This document shows positions 1 through 11,200 of a DNA stretch of 64,000 bases, piece after piece. Within the stretch, counting starts at the first letter, position 1; each line of letters starts with the position of its first letter. The notes under the pieces were generated by a model. That model did not search any database, was not told the origin of the DNA, and saw only the letters and a program-made list of their open reading frames with translations. Both the position numbers and the translations under genes were made by a program. This DNA is from Streptomyces sp. NBC_01275 (GTDB lineage Bacteria; Actinomycetota; Actinomycetes; Streptomycetales; Streptomycetaceae), in the NCBI RefSeq assembly GCF_026340655.1, contig NZ_JAPEOZ010000001.1, positions 992,001-1,056,000 of the forward strand, read 5' to 3'.

Positions 1-3000
1 GAAGCCACCGGCGCACCCGACGCATCCGCCACATCAACGGAGAAGCTGTCCGCACCGGTTGCCGCGAGCCGCACCCGCAGAGCTGTCGCACCGACCGCGT
101 ACAGAGACACTCCGAACCACGTGAACGGCAGTCGCGTGCCTCCGTCGGCGGCAAGTGCCGTCAGTCCCACGGCGTGCAGGGCCGCGTCGAGGAGAGCCGG
201 ATGCAGACCGAACTCCGCCGCAGACCCTGCTGCCTCCTCCGGCAACGTCACCTCCGCGAACACCTCGTCACCACGCCGCCACACCCCACGCAACCCCTGG
301 AACGCAGGCCCGTACTCATACCCCCGCCCCGCCAGACCCTCGTAGAAGTCCCGTACATCCACCGACACCGCACCCCTCGGCGGCCACACCGACAGATCCA
401 CACCACCACCCGAACCACCACCCGAACCCAGAACACCACTCCCATGCAACGTCCACACACCCCCGCCCCCGGCCACCTCCAACCGGGAATACACACCAAC
501 CTCCCGCACACCCCCCTCACCCGCACCACCGACAACCACCTGAACCTGCACACCACCCGCCCCCGGCAACACCAGCGGCGCCTGCAGCGTCAGCTCCTCC
601 AGGCGATCGCAGCCCACCTCCTCACCCGCCCGCAACGCCAACTCCACCAACGCCGCACCCGGCACCAGAACCACACCACGCACCGCGTGATCAGCCAGCC
701 ACGCATGCGACGCCAACGAAACACGACCCGTGAGCAGAACACCGTCACCCTCGGCCAGAGCAACCGACGCGCCAAGGAGCGGGTGACGGAGGGCGCCGAG
801 TCCAACGGCCGCCACGTCGCCGGTGCCGACAGGCGCATCCAGCCAGTACCGCTCCCGCTGGAAGGCATACGTCGGCAGTTCCACGCGGCTGCCGCCGAGA
901 CCGTCGAGAACCGCAGCCCAATCGATGGTCGTACCGGCCGCGTACAGCCGCCCGAGGGCGGCGAGGAGGGTCTGTTCCTCCGGCTGGTCCCTACGCAGCG
1001 CGGCCACGAGCAGCGCCGACGGACCGCCGCCGTCGGCGGCGCCCCGCTCGCCTTCATCCCCTTGCGCCTGCTGGTCGAGGACTTCCTGGACCATGGGGAC
1101 GAGCGCGGCGGACGGTCCTATCTCGACGTATCTGCCGACGCCCTGCGTCTCCAGGGTGGCGACGGCGTCGGCAAATCGGACGGTCCCGCGGACGTGGGCG
1201 ACCCAGTAGTCGGCCGACCGCATCTCCTGCGTGTCCATGGTCGCGGTGACCGTCGAGACGAGGGGGATCATCGGCTCATGGAACGTCATGTTCTCGACCG
1301 TGCGGCGGAACGCGTCCAGCATCGGTTCCATCAGCGGGGAGTGGAAGGCGTGGCTGACCGTGAGCCGCTTGGTCCGGGCGCCGTGTGCGGCAAGCTGGGC
1401 GACGATCTCACCCACCGCGGCCTGGGTGCCGGAAACGACCACCGACCTGGGCCCGTTCACCGCGGCCAGGCCGACCTCGTGCTCACGTCCGGTCAAGAGT
1501 GGACGTACCTCGTCCTGGGTGGCTTCAACGGCCACCATGGTTCCGCCGGCGGGGAGTCGCTGCATCAGGCGGCCGCGCGCGGCGACCAGGGTGCAGGCGT
1601 CCTCCAGGGAGAGAATGCCGGAGACGTGGGCGGCCGCGATCTCACCGATGGAGTGGCCGACGAGGACGTCGGGCCGTACGCCCCACGATTCCAGAAGACG
1701 GAAGAGGCTCAGTTGCAGGGCGAACACGGCGGGCTGGGTGTAGGCGGTGGTGTCGAGCAGCGCTGCCTCCGGTGAGCCCTGCGCGGCGAACATCACTTCC
1801 CGCAGCGGTTGTTCGAGAAGGGGAGCGAGTGCGGTGCACACGGCGTCGAGGCTCTGCCGGAACACCGGGAACCTGTCGTACAACTCCCGCCCCATGCCCG
1901 CCCGTTGCGACCCCTGCCCGGAGAAGAGGAAGACGGTCGTGCCGGGGGTGGGAGCGGTGGGAATGCCGGCCGGGAGTTCGGCGATGGCGAACTCGGCGAC
2001 GGCGTGCAGCAGTTCGTCGCGGCCGTTGCCGAGCGCGACGAACCGGTGGGGGAATGCCGTACGAGTGCAGGCGAGTGACAGCCCGACGTCGAGGGGGTGT
2101 TGCTCCGGGTGGGCGAGAAGGTGCGCGTGCAGTCGCGCGGTTTGTGCGCGCAGACCGTCGACCGTCTTGGCGGAGATCGCCCAGGGAATCACCGCGGAGC
2201 TCTCCGCCGTCGCCTCCCCCTCCGGGGACGCGGTGGCCGGTTCGAGCTGCGGGGCTTGCTCGAGAAGGATGTGCGCGTTGGTGCCGCTGACGCCGAACGA
2301 CGACACGCCGGCCCGGCGAGGTTCGCCCGTCTCGGGCCAGGACGTCTCCTCGGAGAGCAGTCGTACGGCGCCGTCCGACCAGTCGATGTGCGGCGACGGC
2401 TCATCGACATGCAGCGTCCGCGGCAGCACACCCGCCCGCAACGCCATCACCATCTTGATCACACCACCCACACCCGCAGCAGCCTGCGCATGCCCGATGT
2501 TCGACTTCAACGACCCCAACCACAACGGCCGCTCCCCGAGACGCGCCTGCCCGTACACCGCCTGCAACGCCTGCGCCTCGATCGGGTCCCCCAACGTGGT
2601 CCCCGTACCATGCGCCTCCACCGCATCCACCTGACCCGCCTGCAGTCCGGCCGAGGCCAGGGCCTGGCGGATCACCCGCTGCTGTGACGGACCGTTCGGC
2701 GCGGTCAGCCCGTTCGACGCACCGTCCTGATTCACCGCACTGCCCCGCACCACAGCCCACACCGGATGCCCCAACCGCCGCGCATCCGACAACCGCTCCA
2801 CCAACAGCATCCCCGCACCCTCAGCCCACCCCGTGCCGTCCGCATCGGCGGAGAACGCCTTGCACCGTCCATCAGCCGCAAGCCCCCGCTGCCGACTGAA
2901 CTCGATGAACGTCTCGGGAGTGGACATGACGGTGACGCCGCCGGCGAGGGCCATCGTGCACTCACCCTGCCGGATCGCCTGCATCGCCAGATGCAACGCC

Positions 3001-3638
3001 ACCAACGACGACGAACACGCCGTGTCCACCGTCACCGCCGGACCCTCCAGCCCGAACGTGTAAGCGATCCGACCCGTCGCGATACTCCCCGCACTCCCGT
3101 TGCCGACGTACCCCTCCACCCCCTCCGGCACCGCACCCACACCCAACCGCGACCCGTAATCGTGATACATCACCCCCGCGAACACACCCGTACGACTCCC
3201 CCGCAACCCCACCGGATCCACACCCGCCCGCTCAAACGCCTCCCACGACACCTCCAACAACAACCGCTGCTGCGGATCCATCGCCAACGCCTCACGCGGC
3301 GAAATGCCAAAGAACCCCGCATCGAACTCCGCCGCACGATGCAAAAACCCACCCTCACGGGCGTAGCTCTTGCCCGGGCTCTCGGGGTCCGGGTCGTAGA
3401 GGTCGTCGATGTCCCAGCCCCGGTCGTCGGGCATGTCGCCGACGGCGTCGCGGCCCGCCGCGACCAGCTCCCACAGGCCCTCGGGGGACTCCACGCCGCC
3501 GGGGTAGCGACAGGCCATTCCCACGATCGCGATGGGTTCGTGCTGTGCCGCCTCGGCCAGGTTGAGCCGACGCCGAGTCTCGTGCAGGTCGGTCGTGACC
3601 CGCTTGAGGTAGTCGCGCAGCTTCTGCTCGTTGGACAT
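1..3638 (-). CDS. Modular type I PKS, N-terminal part (KS-AT-DH...), runs off the window
   Basis: The start is an ATG at 3636-3638, 117 bases after the upstream PKS stop. The reading frame stays open to base 1, giving about 1,212 residues. A coiled-coil docking segment (about 1-30) is followed by a KS (about 35-455; [13 protein letters not shown] and NIGHAQ motifs), an AT (about 555-870) and the start of a DH. The AT carries [10 protein letters not shown] and SHAFHS, the malonyl-CoA signature. The DH has the HxxxGxxxxP motif ([11 protein letters not shown]) and a DAALH pair, so it looks active. Being third in the operon, it should encode module 4 and perhaps more; its reductive set and any later modules lie outside the window. 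The KS segment 2923-3335 and parts of the DH are nearly identical copies of other modules in this cluster. Confidence 0.93.
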   Translation of the reverse strand, partial: MSNEQKLRDYLKRVTTDLHETRRRLNLAEAAQHEPIAIVGMACRYPGGVESPEGLWELVAAGRDAVGDMPDDRGWDIDDLYDPDPESPGKSYAREGGFLHRAAEFDAGFFGISPREALAMDPQQRLLLEVSWEAFERAGVDPVGLRGSRTGVFAGVMYHDYGSRLGVGAVPEGVEGYVGNGSAGSIATGRIAYTFGLEGPAVTVDTACSSSLVALHLAMQAIRQGECTMALAGGVTVMSTPETFIEFSRQRGLAADGRCKAFSADADGTGWAEGAGMLLVERLSDARRLGHPVWAVVRGSAVNQDGASNGLTAPNGPSQQRVIRQALASAGLQAGQVDAVEAHGTGTTLGDPIEAQALQAVYGQARLGERPLWLGSLKSNIGHAQAAAGVGGVIKMVMALRAGVLPRTLHVDEPSPHIDWSDGAVRLLSEETSWPETGEPRRAGVSSFGVSGTNAHILLEQAPQLEPATASPEGEATAESSAVIPWAISAKTVDGLRAQTARLHAHLLAHPEQHPLDVGLSLACTRTAFPHRFVALGNGRDELLHAVAEFAIAELPAGIPTAPTPGTTVFLFSGQGSQRAGMGRELYDRFPVFRQSLDAVCTALAPLLEQPLREVMFAAQGSPEAALLDTTAYTQPAVFALQLSLFRLLESWGVRPDVLVGHSIGEIAAAHVSGILSLEDACTLVAARGRLMQRLPAGGTMVAVEATQDEVRPLLTGREHEVGLAAVNGPRSVVVSGTQAAVGEIVAQLAAHGARTKRLTVSHAFHSPLMEPMLDAFRRTVENMTFHEPMIPLVSTVTATMDTQEMRSADYWVAHVRGTVRFADAVATLETQGVGRYVEIGPSAALVPMVQEVLDQQAQGDEGERGAADGGGPSALLVAALRRDQPEEQTLLAALGRLYAAGTTIDWAAVLDGLGGSRVELPTYAFQRERYWLDAPVGTGDVAAVGLGALRHPLLGASVALAEGDGVLLTGRVSLASHAWLADHAVRGVVLVPGAALVELALRAGEEVGCDRLEELTLQAPLVLPGAGGVQVQVVVGGAGEGGVREVGVYSRLEVAGGGGVWTLHGSGVLGSGGGSGGGVDLSVWPPRGAVSVDVRDFYEGLAGRGYEYGPAFQGLRGVWRRGDEVFAEVTLPEEAAGSAAEFGLHPALLDAALHAVGLTALAADGGTRLPFTWFGVSLYAVGATALRVRLAATGADSFSVDVADASGAPVA
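2923..3335. repeat. KS-segment repeat, copy 1 (partner 8503-8915)
   Basis: This stretch of about 413 bases matches 8503-8915 at a constant offset of 5,580. The only difference I saw is at 3306/8886. It covers the part of the KS from the TMALAGG segment back towards the N-terminal FFGISPREA region. Flanking KS sequence differs much more, so the boundary is abrupt. This fits recent gene conversion between modules 3 and 4. Confidence 0.85.
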
Positions 3639-3755
3639 CAGTCACTCACCATTTCGCGTCGTCGTCCAAGTCGTCGTCGGGGACGATCGGCATTCAGCCC
3701 GGTTCGCTGTACAGAACGGCCGTTGTCGGCCGGGATCGCTGAGTACGGTCGGCGC

Positions 3756-4763
3756 TCAGCCGAGTTCGTTGTCGATGAAGGCGAAGATCTCGTCGTCCGT
3801 GGCGGAGTCCAGCTGGTCGGCGACGCCGTCGGCCTCCGTCGACCTCGCCCTCTCCTCGAATCGGGCGAGCAACGCGGAGAGCCGGCGCTGAATGTCGACG
3901 TTCTCCTCGTCGGTCGCGTCGACTTCGGTCAACGTCCGTTCGATCCGGTCGAGTTCGTCGAGCACTCCGCTGAGGCTGGGAGCCTCAAGGCCCGGGATCC
4001 GCATCCGCAGATGCTGGGCGAGTTCTCCGGCCGTCGGGTAGTCGAAGACCAACGTCGCGCCCAGCTTCAGGCCGGTAACCGCATTCAGTCGGTTGCGCAG
4101 TTCCACCGCCGTCAACGAGTCGAAGCCCAACTCCTTGAAGGCGTGCCCGGGTTCGATCAGCGCCGGAGAGCCGTGCCCCAGTACGCCGGCCACTTCCGTG
4201 CGCACGAGTTCGAGCAGGTGAGCGGAGCGCTGTTCCTCACCCATCGCCGCCAGCCTCCCAGCCAGCCCACCACCCTCACCCTCACCCACACCGGCCACCG
4301 CCTGACGCCTCGCGCGCACCGGCACCAACCCCCGCAACACCCCAGGCACACCCTCCACACCCCGACGCAACGCCGCCAGATCAAGCCGGATCGGCACCAG
4401 CAGACCGTCATGCTCACCCCCGGCCAGCGCCCCGTCGAACAACGCCAGACCCTCCTCGTCCGACAACGCCCGCGCACCCGAACGCTCCAGCCGCCTCACA
4501 TCCGCCTCCGTCAGGTCGCCGGTCATCGCGCTCGCCCGCGCCCACAGACCCCACGCCAACGACAGACCCGGCAGACCCTCCGCCCGACGCGCCTGCGCCA
4601 ACGCGTCCAGGAACACATTCCCCGCCGCATAACCCGCCTGACCCGCCGTCCCGAACACACCGGCCGCCGACGAGAACAACACGAACGCCGACAAGCCCAT
4701 ACCCCGCGTCAGCTCATGCAGATGCCACGCCGCATCCACCTTCGGCGCCAACACCGCACCCAA
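3756..4763 (-). CDS. PKS B, third fragment: end of module 3 KR, ACP and C-terminal docking domain
   Basis: This is the 3' end of the PKS gene that starts at 14516, put out of frame by a one-base loss at 4767-4771. As an isolated frame it has 335 residues and probably no start of its own. It holds the last part of the module 3 KR, with FSSAAG and a catalytic-type Tyr in QAGYAAGN, then an ACP with GFDSL around residues 195-250. A helical C-terminal docking segment (about 270-335) should hand the chain to the next PKS. The earlier LDD motif marks the KR as B-type. Stop TGA is at 3756-3758. Confidence 0.85.
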   Translation of the reverse strand: MGAVLAPKVDAAWHLHELTRGMGLSAFVLFSSAAGVFGTAGQAGYAAGNVFLDALAQARRAEGLPGLSLAWGLWARASAMTGDLTEADVRRLERSGARALSDEEGLALFDGALAGGEHDGLLVPIRLDLAALRRGVEGVPGVLRGLVPVRARRQAVAGVGEGEGGGLAGRLAAMGEEQRSAHLLELVRTEVAGVLGHGSPALIEPGHAFKELGFDSLTAVELRNRLNAVTGLKLGATLVFDYPTAGELAQHLRMRIPGLEAPSLSGVLDELDRIERTLTEVDATDEENVDIQRRLSALLARFEERARSTEADGVADQLDSATDDEIFAFIDNELG

Positions 4764-7700
4764 CCTCCCCCGTCCAACGACTCCACCACCCCGTCGTCCA
4801 GCACACCCGCCGCATGCACCACACCCGACAACACCCGACCCGACAACACACCCGCCAACCCGTCACGATCAGCCACATCACACGCCACCACCTCCACCCG
4901 AGCCCCCATCCCCGTCAACTCCCGCACCAACTCCCCCACACCCTCGGCCCCCAGACCACGCCGACTCACCAACACCAACTCCCGCACCCCGTGCACACCC
5001 ACCAGATGCCGGGCCACCACACCACCCAAGACACCCGACGCACCCGTCACCAACACCGCACCCCCACCGAACACGACACCGGCGGGAACAACGGACGAAA
5101 CGAGCTCAGCCCGGGCAAGACGCGGCACCAACACCACACCCTCCCGCACCGCCCACTGCGCCTCACCCGACGCCAACCCCGCCTCAATCGCCTCCACACC
5201 CGCATCGACAGAAACATCACCCAACACCAACCGACCCGGATGCTCCGCCTGCGCCGACCGCACCAAACCCCACACACCAGCCCACCGCACATCCACAACC
5301 GCACCACCAGCAGCGGCACTGCCGCCAGCGGCAACCGCACCCCGCGTGACAATCACCAATCGCCGACCGACCGACTCCTCATCGGCCAGCCACCCCTGCA
5401 CCACCTCCAACACCCGCACCAACCCCTCACGAGCCACCTCCACAACCCCACCCTCAAGCACCGGGCACTCCCACACCACCACCGACTCATCCAGCACCAC
5501 CCCACCCGAAACCGAACCAGCCCCCCAACCCGAACCCGAACCCGGAACCGGAACCGGAACCCACTCCACCCGGAACAACGAGTCAGCACCCGACCCACCC
5601 ACCGAAGCCACCGCCACCGCCGCAGCAGCAAGCTGCTCCTCCGACACCTCCCGAAGAGTCAAGGACTCGACTGAAGCCACCGGCAGACCGCCCTCATCGA
5701 ACAGAGCCACCCCCACCACACCACCACGCTCGACCACCGACACACACACCCGCACCGCCCTCGCACCCGTCGCATACAACGACACGCCCGACCAGGCAAA
5801 CGGCAGCGGTGTAGCCATGCCGTCGGCCACCGACGTGAAGTTCATGGCGTGCAGGGCCGCGTCGAGGAGAGCCGGGTGCAGACCGAACTCCGCCGCAGAC
5901 CCTGCTGCCTCCTCCGGCAACGTCACCTCCGCGAACACCTCGTCACCACGCCGCCACACCCCACGCAACCCCTGGAACGCAGGCCCGTACTCATACCCCC
6001 GCCCCGCCAGACCCTCGTAGAAGTCCCGTACATCCACCGACACCGCACCCTGAGGAGGCCAGACCTGCGGACCTGTGAGGACCGAGTCCTCATCTGCTGG
6101 AGCAAGCGTGCCGCGGCCGTTGCAGGACCAGCCGGTCGCCTCTCCTGTGTCGATCTCGGGCCGTGAGTGAATCTCGAATGTCCGGTGTCCCTCCGCATCA
6201 GCGTTCCCGACCGACACCTGAAGCTGGACCGCGCCCGTCTCGGGCAACACCAGCGGCGTCTGCAACGTCAGCTCCTCCAGGCGATCGCAGCCCACCTCCT
6301 CACCCGCCCGCAACGCCAACTCCACCAAAGCCGCACCCGGCACCAGAACCACACCACGCACCGCGTGATCGGCCAACCACGCATGCGACGCCAGCGAGAC
6401 ACGCCCGGTCAACACGGTCCCCCCACTGCCCGCAAGCGCCACCGACGCACCCAACAGACCATGACCAGGAGACCCCAGACCCGCAGCCGTCACGTCACCA
6501 ACGCCAACAGGTGCATCGAGCCAGTACCGCTCCCGCTGGAAGGCATACGTCGGCAACTCCACCCGCCGACCACCCGGCACCACCATGTTCCAGTCCACCG
6601 CCATGCCGGCCGCATGCAACCGCCCCACAGCCGACATCACCGACCGCGCCTCGTCCCGATCACGCCGCAACACCGGCACACTCGCCACGTCCTGGAGGCA
6701 CTGACCGACCAGCCCGGCCAGCACCGCGTCCGGACCCACCTCCACGAACACCCGCGCACCCTGGCCATACAGAACGACGACGGCGTCCGAGAAACGCACC
6801 GCCTCGCGTACGTGCCGCACCCAGTAGTCAGCGGTGGCGATCTCCTCGCCCACGACGGCGCCCGTCACCGCCGACACGAACGGCAGCGTCGGAGCGGTGA
6901 AGCGCAGACCCTCGAGGACCGCGCGGAAATCGTCCAGCATCGGCTCCATCAACGGGGAGTGGAAGGCATGACTCACCGCCAACCGTCGCACCCGACGCCC
7001 CCGCCCCGCCAGAACTTCCACCACCCGCTCAACAGCCGCCTCCACACCGGAGACGACGAGAGAGGCCGGCCCGTTCACGGCCGCGACGCCCACCTCGTGC
7101 TCACGCCCCGCCAACAGCCCACGCACCTCGTCCTCGCCCGCCTCCACCGCGGCCATCGCACCGCCGGAAGGCAGCCGCTGCATCAGCCGGCCACGAGCCG
7201 CGACCAGAACACAGGCATCCTCCAGCGAGAAGACCCCCGCCAGATGCGCGGCCGCGATCTCACCGATCGAATGCCCCGCCACCATGTCCGGACGGATCCC
7301 CCACGACTCCAGCAGCCGGAACAGCGCCACCTCCAACGCGAACAACGCAGGCTGCGCGAACTCCGTCCGCGCCAACACACCCGCGTCCTCGCCCCACATC
7401 ACATCCCGCAGCACCCCCGACCCCGCCACCAGCGGCTCCAACACCCCCAAAACCTCATCCAACACCCTCGCGAACACCGGGAACGTACGCGCCAGCTCCC
7501 GGCCCATACCCAGCCGCTGCGCACCCTGCCCCGTGAACAAGAACGCCGACATGCCCCCGACGACCGGTTCCGACGACGTCACAGAAGCAAGCCCCGCCAG
7601 CAACTCCTCCCGATCGGCGCCCACCACCACCGCCCGGTGCTCCAGCACACCACGCTCCGTGGCCAGCGAGAACGCCACATCCACCGGCCGCACCCCCGGC

Positions 7701-8245
7701 CGCCGCGCCACGAACGACCGCAACCGCCCCGCCTGAGCCACCAACGCCGACTCAGACCCGCCACTGATCACCCACGGCACCACCGACCCATCAACCACCC
7801 CATCCACCAGCCCCGGCGCCTCCACCTCCGCGTCCAGCTCCTGACCAGGCGCCTGCTCCAAGATCACATGCGCGTTGGTCCCACTGGCTCCGAAGGACGA
7901 CACGCCGGCCCGGCGCGGCTCACCCGTCGCAGGCCACTCCTGCTCCTCCGCCAGCAGACGCACCTCACCCGCCGACCAGTCGATGTGCGACGACGGCTCC
8001 TCCACATGCAACGTCCGCGGCAGCACACCCGCCCGCAACGCCATCACCATCTTGATCACACCACCCACACCCGCAGCAGCCTGCGCATGCCCGATATTCG
8101 ACTTCAACGACCCCAACCACAACGGCCGCCCGGCATCAGCCCGCTCCTGCCCATACGTCGCCAAGAGGGCCTGCGCCTCGATCGGATCCCCCAACGTCGT
8201 GCCCGTCCCGTGCGCCTCCACCGCATCCACCTGACCCGCCGACAA
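4709..8245 (-). CDS. PKS B, middle fragment: module 3 KS end, AT, DH and most of KR
   Basis: This frame lies between the two frameshifts of PKS B and has 1,178 residues from a TTG that is unlikely to be a real start. In order it holds the C-terminal third of the KS (HGTGT, NIGHAQ), an AT (about 228-560) with [10 protein letters not shown] and SHAFHS (malonyl-CoA type), a DH (about 590-855) with [11 protein letters not shown] and DAALH, and a KR (from about 1055) with TGASGVLGG and LDD, so B-type. The last 20 or so residues before the stop at 4709 are out-of-frame translation. If the frame were restored the module would add a malonyl unit and make a double bond. Confidence 0.85.
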   Translation of the reverse strand: MSAGQVDAVEAHGTGTTLGDPIEAQALLATYGQERADAGRPLWLGSLKSNIGHAQAAAGVGGVIKMVMALRAGVLPRTLHVEEPSSHIDWSAGEVRLLAEEQEWPATGEPRRAGVSSFGASGTNAHVILEQAPGQELDAEVEAPGLVDGVVDGSVVPWVISGGSESALVAQAGRLRSFVARRPGVRPVDVAFSLATERGVLEHRAVVVGADREELLAGLASVTSSEPVVGGMSAFLFTGQGAQRLGMGRELARTFPVFARVLDEVLGVLEPLVAGSGVLRDVMWGEDAGVLARTEFAQPALFALEVALFRLLESWGIRPDMVAGHSIGEIAAAHLAGVFSLEDACVLVAARGRLMQRLPSGGAMAAVEAGEDEVRGLLAGREHEVGVAAVNGPASLVVSGVEAAVERVVEVLAGRGRRVRRLAVSHAFHSPLMEPMLDDFRAVLEGLRFTAPTLPFVSAVTGAVVGEEIATADYWVRHVREAVRFSDAVVVLYGQGARVFVEVGPDAVLAGLVGQCLQDVASVPVLRRDRDEARSVMSAVGRLHAAGMAVDWNMVVPGGRRVELPTYAFQRERYWLDAPVGVGDVTAAGLGSPGHGLLGASVALAGSGGTVLTGRVSLASHAWLADHAVRGVVLVPGAALVELALRAGEEVGCDRLEELTLQTPLVLPETGAVQLQVSVGNADAEGHRTFEIHSRPEIDTGEATGWSCNGRGTLAPADEDSVLTGPQVWPPQGAVSVDVRDFYEGLAGRGYEYGPAFQGLRGVWRRGDEVFAEVTLPEEAAGSAAEFGLHPALLDAALHAMNFTSVADGMATPLPFAWSGVSLYATGARAVRVCVSVVERGGVVGVALFDEGGLPVASVESLTLREVSEEQLAAAAVAVASVGGSGADSLFRVEWVPVPVPGSGSGWGAGSVSGGVVLDESVVVWECPVLEGGVVEVAREGLVRVLEVVQGWLADEESVGRRLVIVTRGAVAAGGSAAAGGAVVDVRWAGVWGLVRSAQAEHPGRLVLGDVSVDAGVEAIEAGLASGEAQWAVREGVVLVPRLARAELVSSVVPAGVVFGGGAVLVTGASGVLGGVVARHLVGVHGVRELVLVSRRGLGAEGVGELVRELTGMGARVEVVACDVADRDGLAGVLSGRVLSGVVHAAGVLDDGVVESLDGGGWVRCWRRRWMRRGICMS

Positions 8246-11200
8246 CCCGGCTCACCCGCTGCTGCGACGGACCGCTCGGCGCCGTCAGCCCGTTCGACGC
8301 ACCGTCCTGATTGATCGCGCTGCCCCGCACCACAGCCAGAACGGGATGCCCCAACCGCCGCGCATCCGACAACCGTTCCACCAGCAGCATCCCCGCACCC
8401 TCGCTGAACCCGGCTCCGTTCGCCCCCGAGCCGAACGCCTTGCACCGGGCATCCGGTGCGATGGCTCGCTGGCGGCTGAACTCGAGGAACATCTCGACGG
8501 ACGACATGACGGTGACGCCGCCGGCGAGGGCCATCGTGCACTCACCCTGCCGGATCGCCTGCATCGCCAGATGCAACGCCACCAACGACGACGAACACGC
8601 CGTGTCCACCGTCACCGCCGGACCCTCCAGCCCGAACGTGTAAGCGATCCGACCCGTCGCGATACTCCCCGCACTCCCGTTGCCGACGTACCCCTCCACC
8701 CCCTCCGGCACCGCACCCACACCCAACCGCGACCCGTAATCGTGATACATCACCCCCGCGAACACACCCGTACGACTCCCCCGCAACCCCACCGGATCCA
8801 CACCCGCCCGCTCAAACGCCTCCCACGACACCTCCAACAACAACCGCTGCTGCGGATCCATCGCCAACGCCTCACGCGGCGAAATACCAAAGAACCCCGC
8901 ATCGAACTCCGCCGCGCCCCCCAGAAACCCACCCTCACGGGCGTAGATCCGGCCGGGGACGCCCGGTGTCGGGTCATAGAGGGACTCATGGTTCCAGCCC
9001 CGGTCGTCGGGCATCGCGGTGATGGCGTCCTTGCCTGCGAGCACCAGGTCCCAGAGTTCCTCCGGGGACGCCACATCGCCGGGGAAACGGCAGCTCATGG
9101 CGATGATCGCCATCGGCTCGTCGTCGGTGGCGGCAGAACGTGGCCGTATCGGAGCGTCGGTCGCGGAGGTCGCTGCGCCACCCAGTTCGGATGACAGAAG
9201 TCGCACCACCGCGGCGGAGTTGGGGTGGTCGAAGACGAGAGTCGCGGGCAGGCGCAGACCGGTGGCGGCACCGAGCCGATTACGGAACTCGACCGCCGTG
9301 AGGGAGTCGAAGCCGATGTCCTTGAAAGCGCGCTCGGCTTCGATGGCGTCCGGCGAGGCATGCCCCAGTACGGCGGCCACCTCGCCTCGGACCATGTCAA
9401 GGAGAAACGCCTGCCGCTGTGTTCCGCTCATCTCGGCCAGTCGGCGGCCGAGTTCGCCCTCGAAGGCCGGGGCACCGGCGCCGACGGCCTGCCGCCTGAC
9501 GCGCTGCGGCACCAGGCCGCGCAGCAGCGGGGGTACCTCGTCGACGGCAGCGCGCTGCCGCAGGGCCGCCAGATCGAGCCCCATAGGAAGAAGGAAGGAG
9601 TCGTCGGCGGCGATCGCCGCGTCGAAGAGGGCGAGAGCCTTGTCCGACTCCATGGGTACGACACCCAGCCGGGCCAGCCTCTTCAGGTCGGTCTCGTCGA
9701 GCGTGCCGGTCATCGCGCTCTTCTGCGCCCACAGGCCCCAGGCGAGCGAGAGACCGGGCAGACCCTCCGCCCGACGCGCCTGCGCCAACGCGTCCAGGAA
9801 CACATTCCCCGCCGCATAACCCGCCTGACCCGCCGTCCCCAGTGTGCCGGCGCCCGCAGAGAAGAGAACGAAGGCGGAGAGGTCCATGTCCCGGGTCAGC
9901 TCATGCAGATGCCACGCCGCATCCACCTTCGGCGCCAACACCGCACCCAACCTCCCCCCGTCCAACGACTCCACCACCCCGTCGTCCAGCACACCCGCCG
10001 CATGCACCACACCCGACAACACCCGACCCGACAACACACCCGCCAACCCGTCACGATCAGCCACATCACACGCCACCACCTCCACCCGAGCCCCCATCCC
10101 CGTCAACTCCCGCACCAACTCCCCCACACCCTCGGCCCCCAGACCACGCCGACTCACCAGGAGCAAGTCCCGCACCCCGTGCACACCCACCAGATGCCGG
10201 GCCACCACACCACCCAAGACACCCGACGCACCCGTCACCAACACCGCACCCCCACCGAACACGACACCGGCCGAAGGCACATCACCGACAGAGAACCCAG
10301 CCCGGGCAAGACGCGGCGCCAACACCACACCCTCCCGCACCGCCCACTGCGCCTCACCCGACGCCAACCCCGCCTCAACCGCCTCCACACCCGCATCGAC
10401 AGAAACATCACCCAACACCAACCGACCCGGATGCTCCGCCTGCGCCGACCGCACCAAACCCCACACACCAGCCCACCGCACATCCACAACCGCACCACCA
10501 GCACCGGCGCCGGCGCCGGCGGCCACCGCACCCCGCGTGACAATCACCAACCGCCGACCAGCCGACTCCTCATCGGCCAGCCACCCCTGCACCACCTCCA
10601 ACACCCGCACCAACCCCTCACGAGCCACCTCCACAACCCCACCCTCAAGCACCGGGCACTCCCACACCACCACCGACTCATCCGACACCACCCCACCCGA
10701 AACCGAACCAGCCCCCGAACCCGAACCCGAACCCGAACCCGGAACCGGAACCGGAACCCACTCCACCCGGAACAACGACTCAGCACCCGACCCACCCACC
10801 GAAGCCACCGCCACCGCCGCAGCAGCAAGCTGCTCCTCCGACACCTCCCGAGTCACCAGCTCCTCCACCGAAGCCACCGGCGCACCCGACGCATCCGCCA
10901 CATCGAGGGTCACCGTGGCCCGGTCGCCAGCGGCGGGCGCCATGCGTACGCGCAGGGATGTCGCGCCGACCGCGTGGAGTGTCACGCCCCGCCACGAGAA
11001 CGGCAGCCGGTTGCTGGTTTCGTGGTCGTCTGCGGGCGCGAAGAGGCTGGTCAGGCCGGACTGGAGGCCGGCGTCGAGGAGAGCGGGGTGCAGACCGAAC
11101 TCCCCTACAGACCCCGCCACCACCTCCGGCAACACCACCTCCGCGAACACCTCGTCACCACGCCGCCACACCCCACGCAACCCCTGGAACGCAGGCCCGT

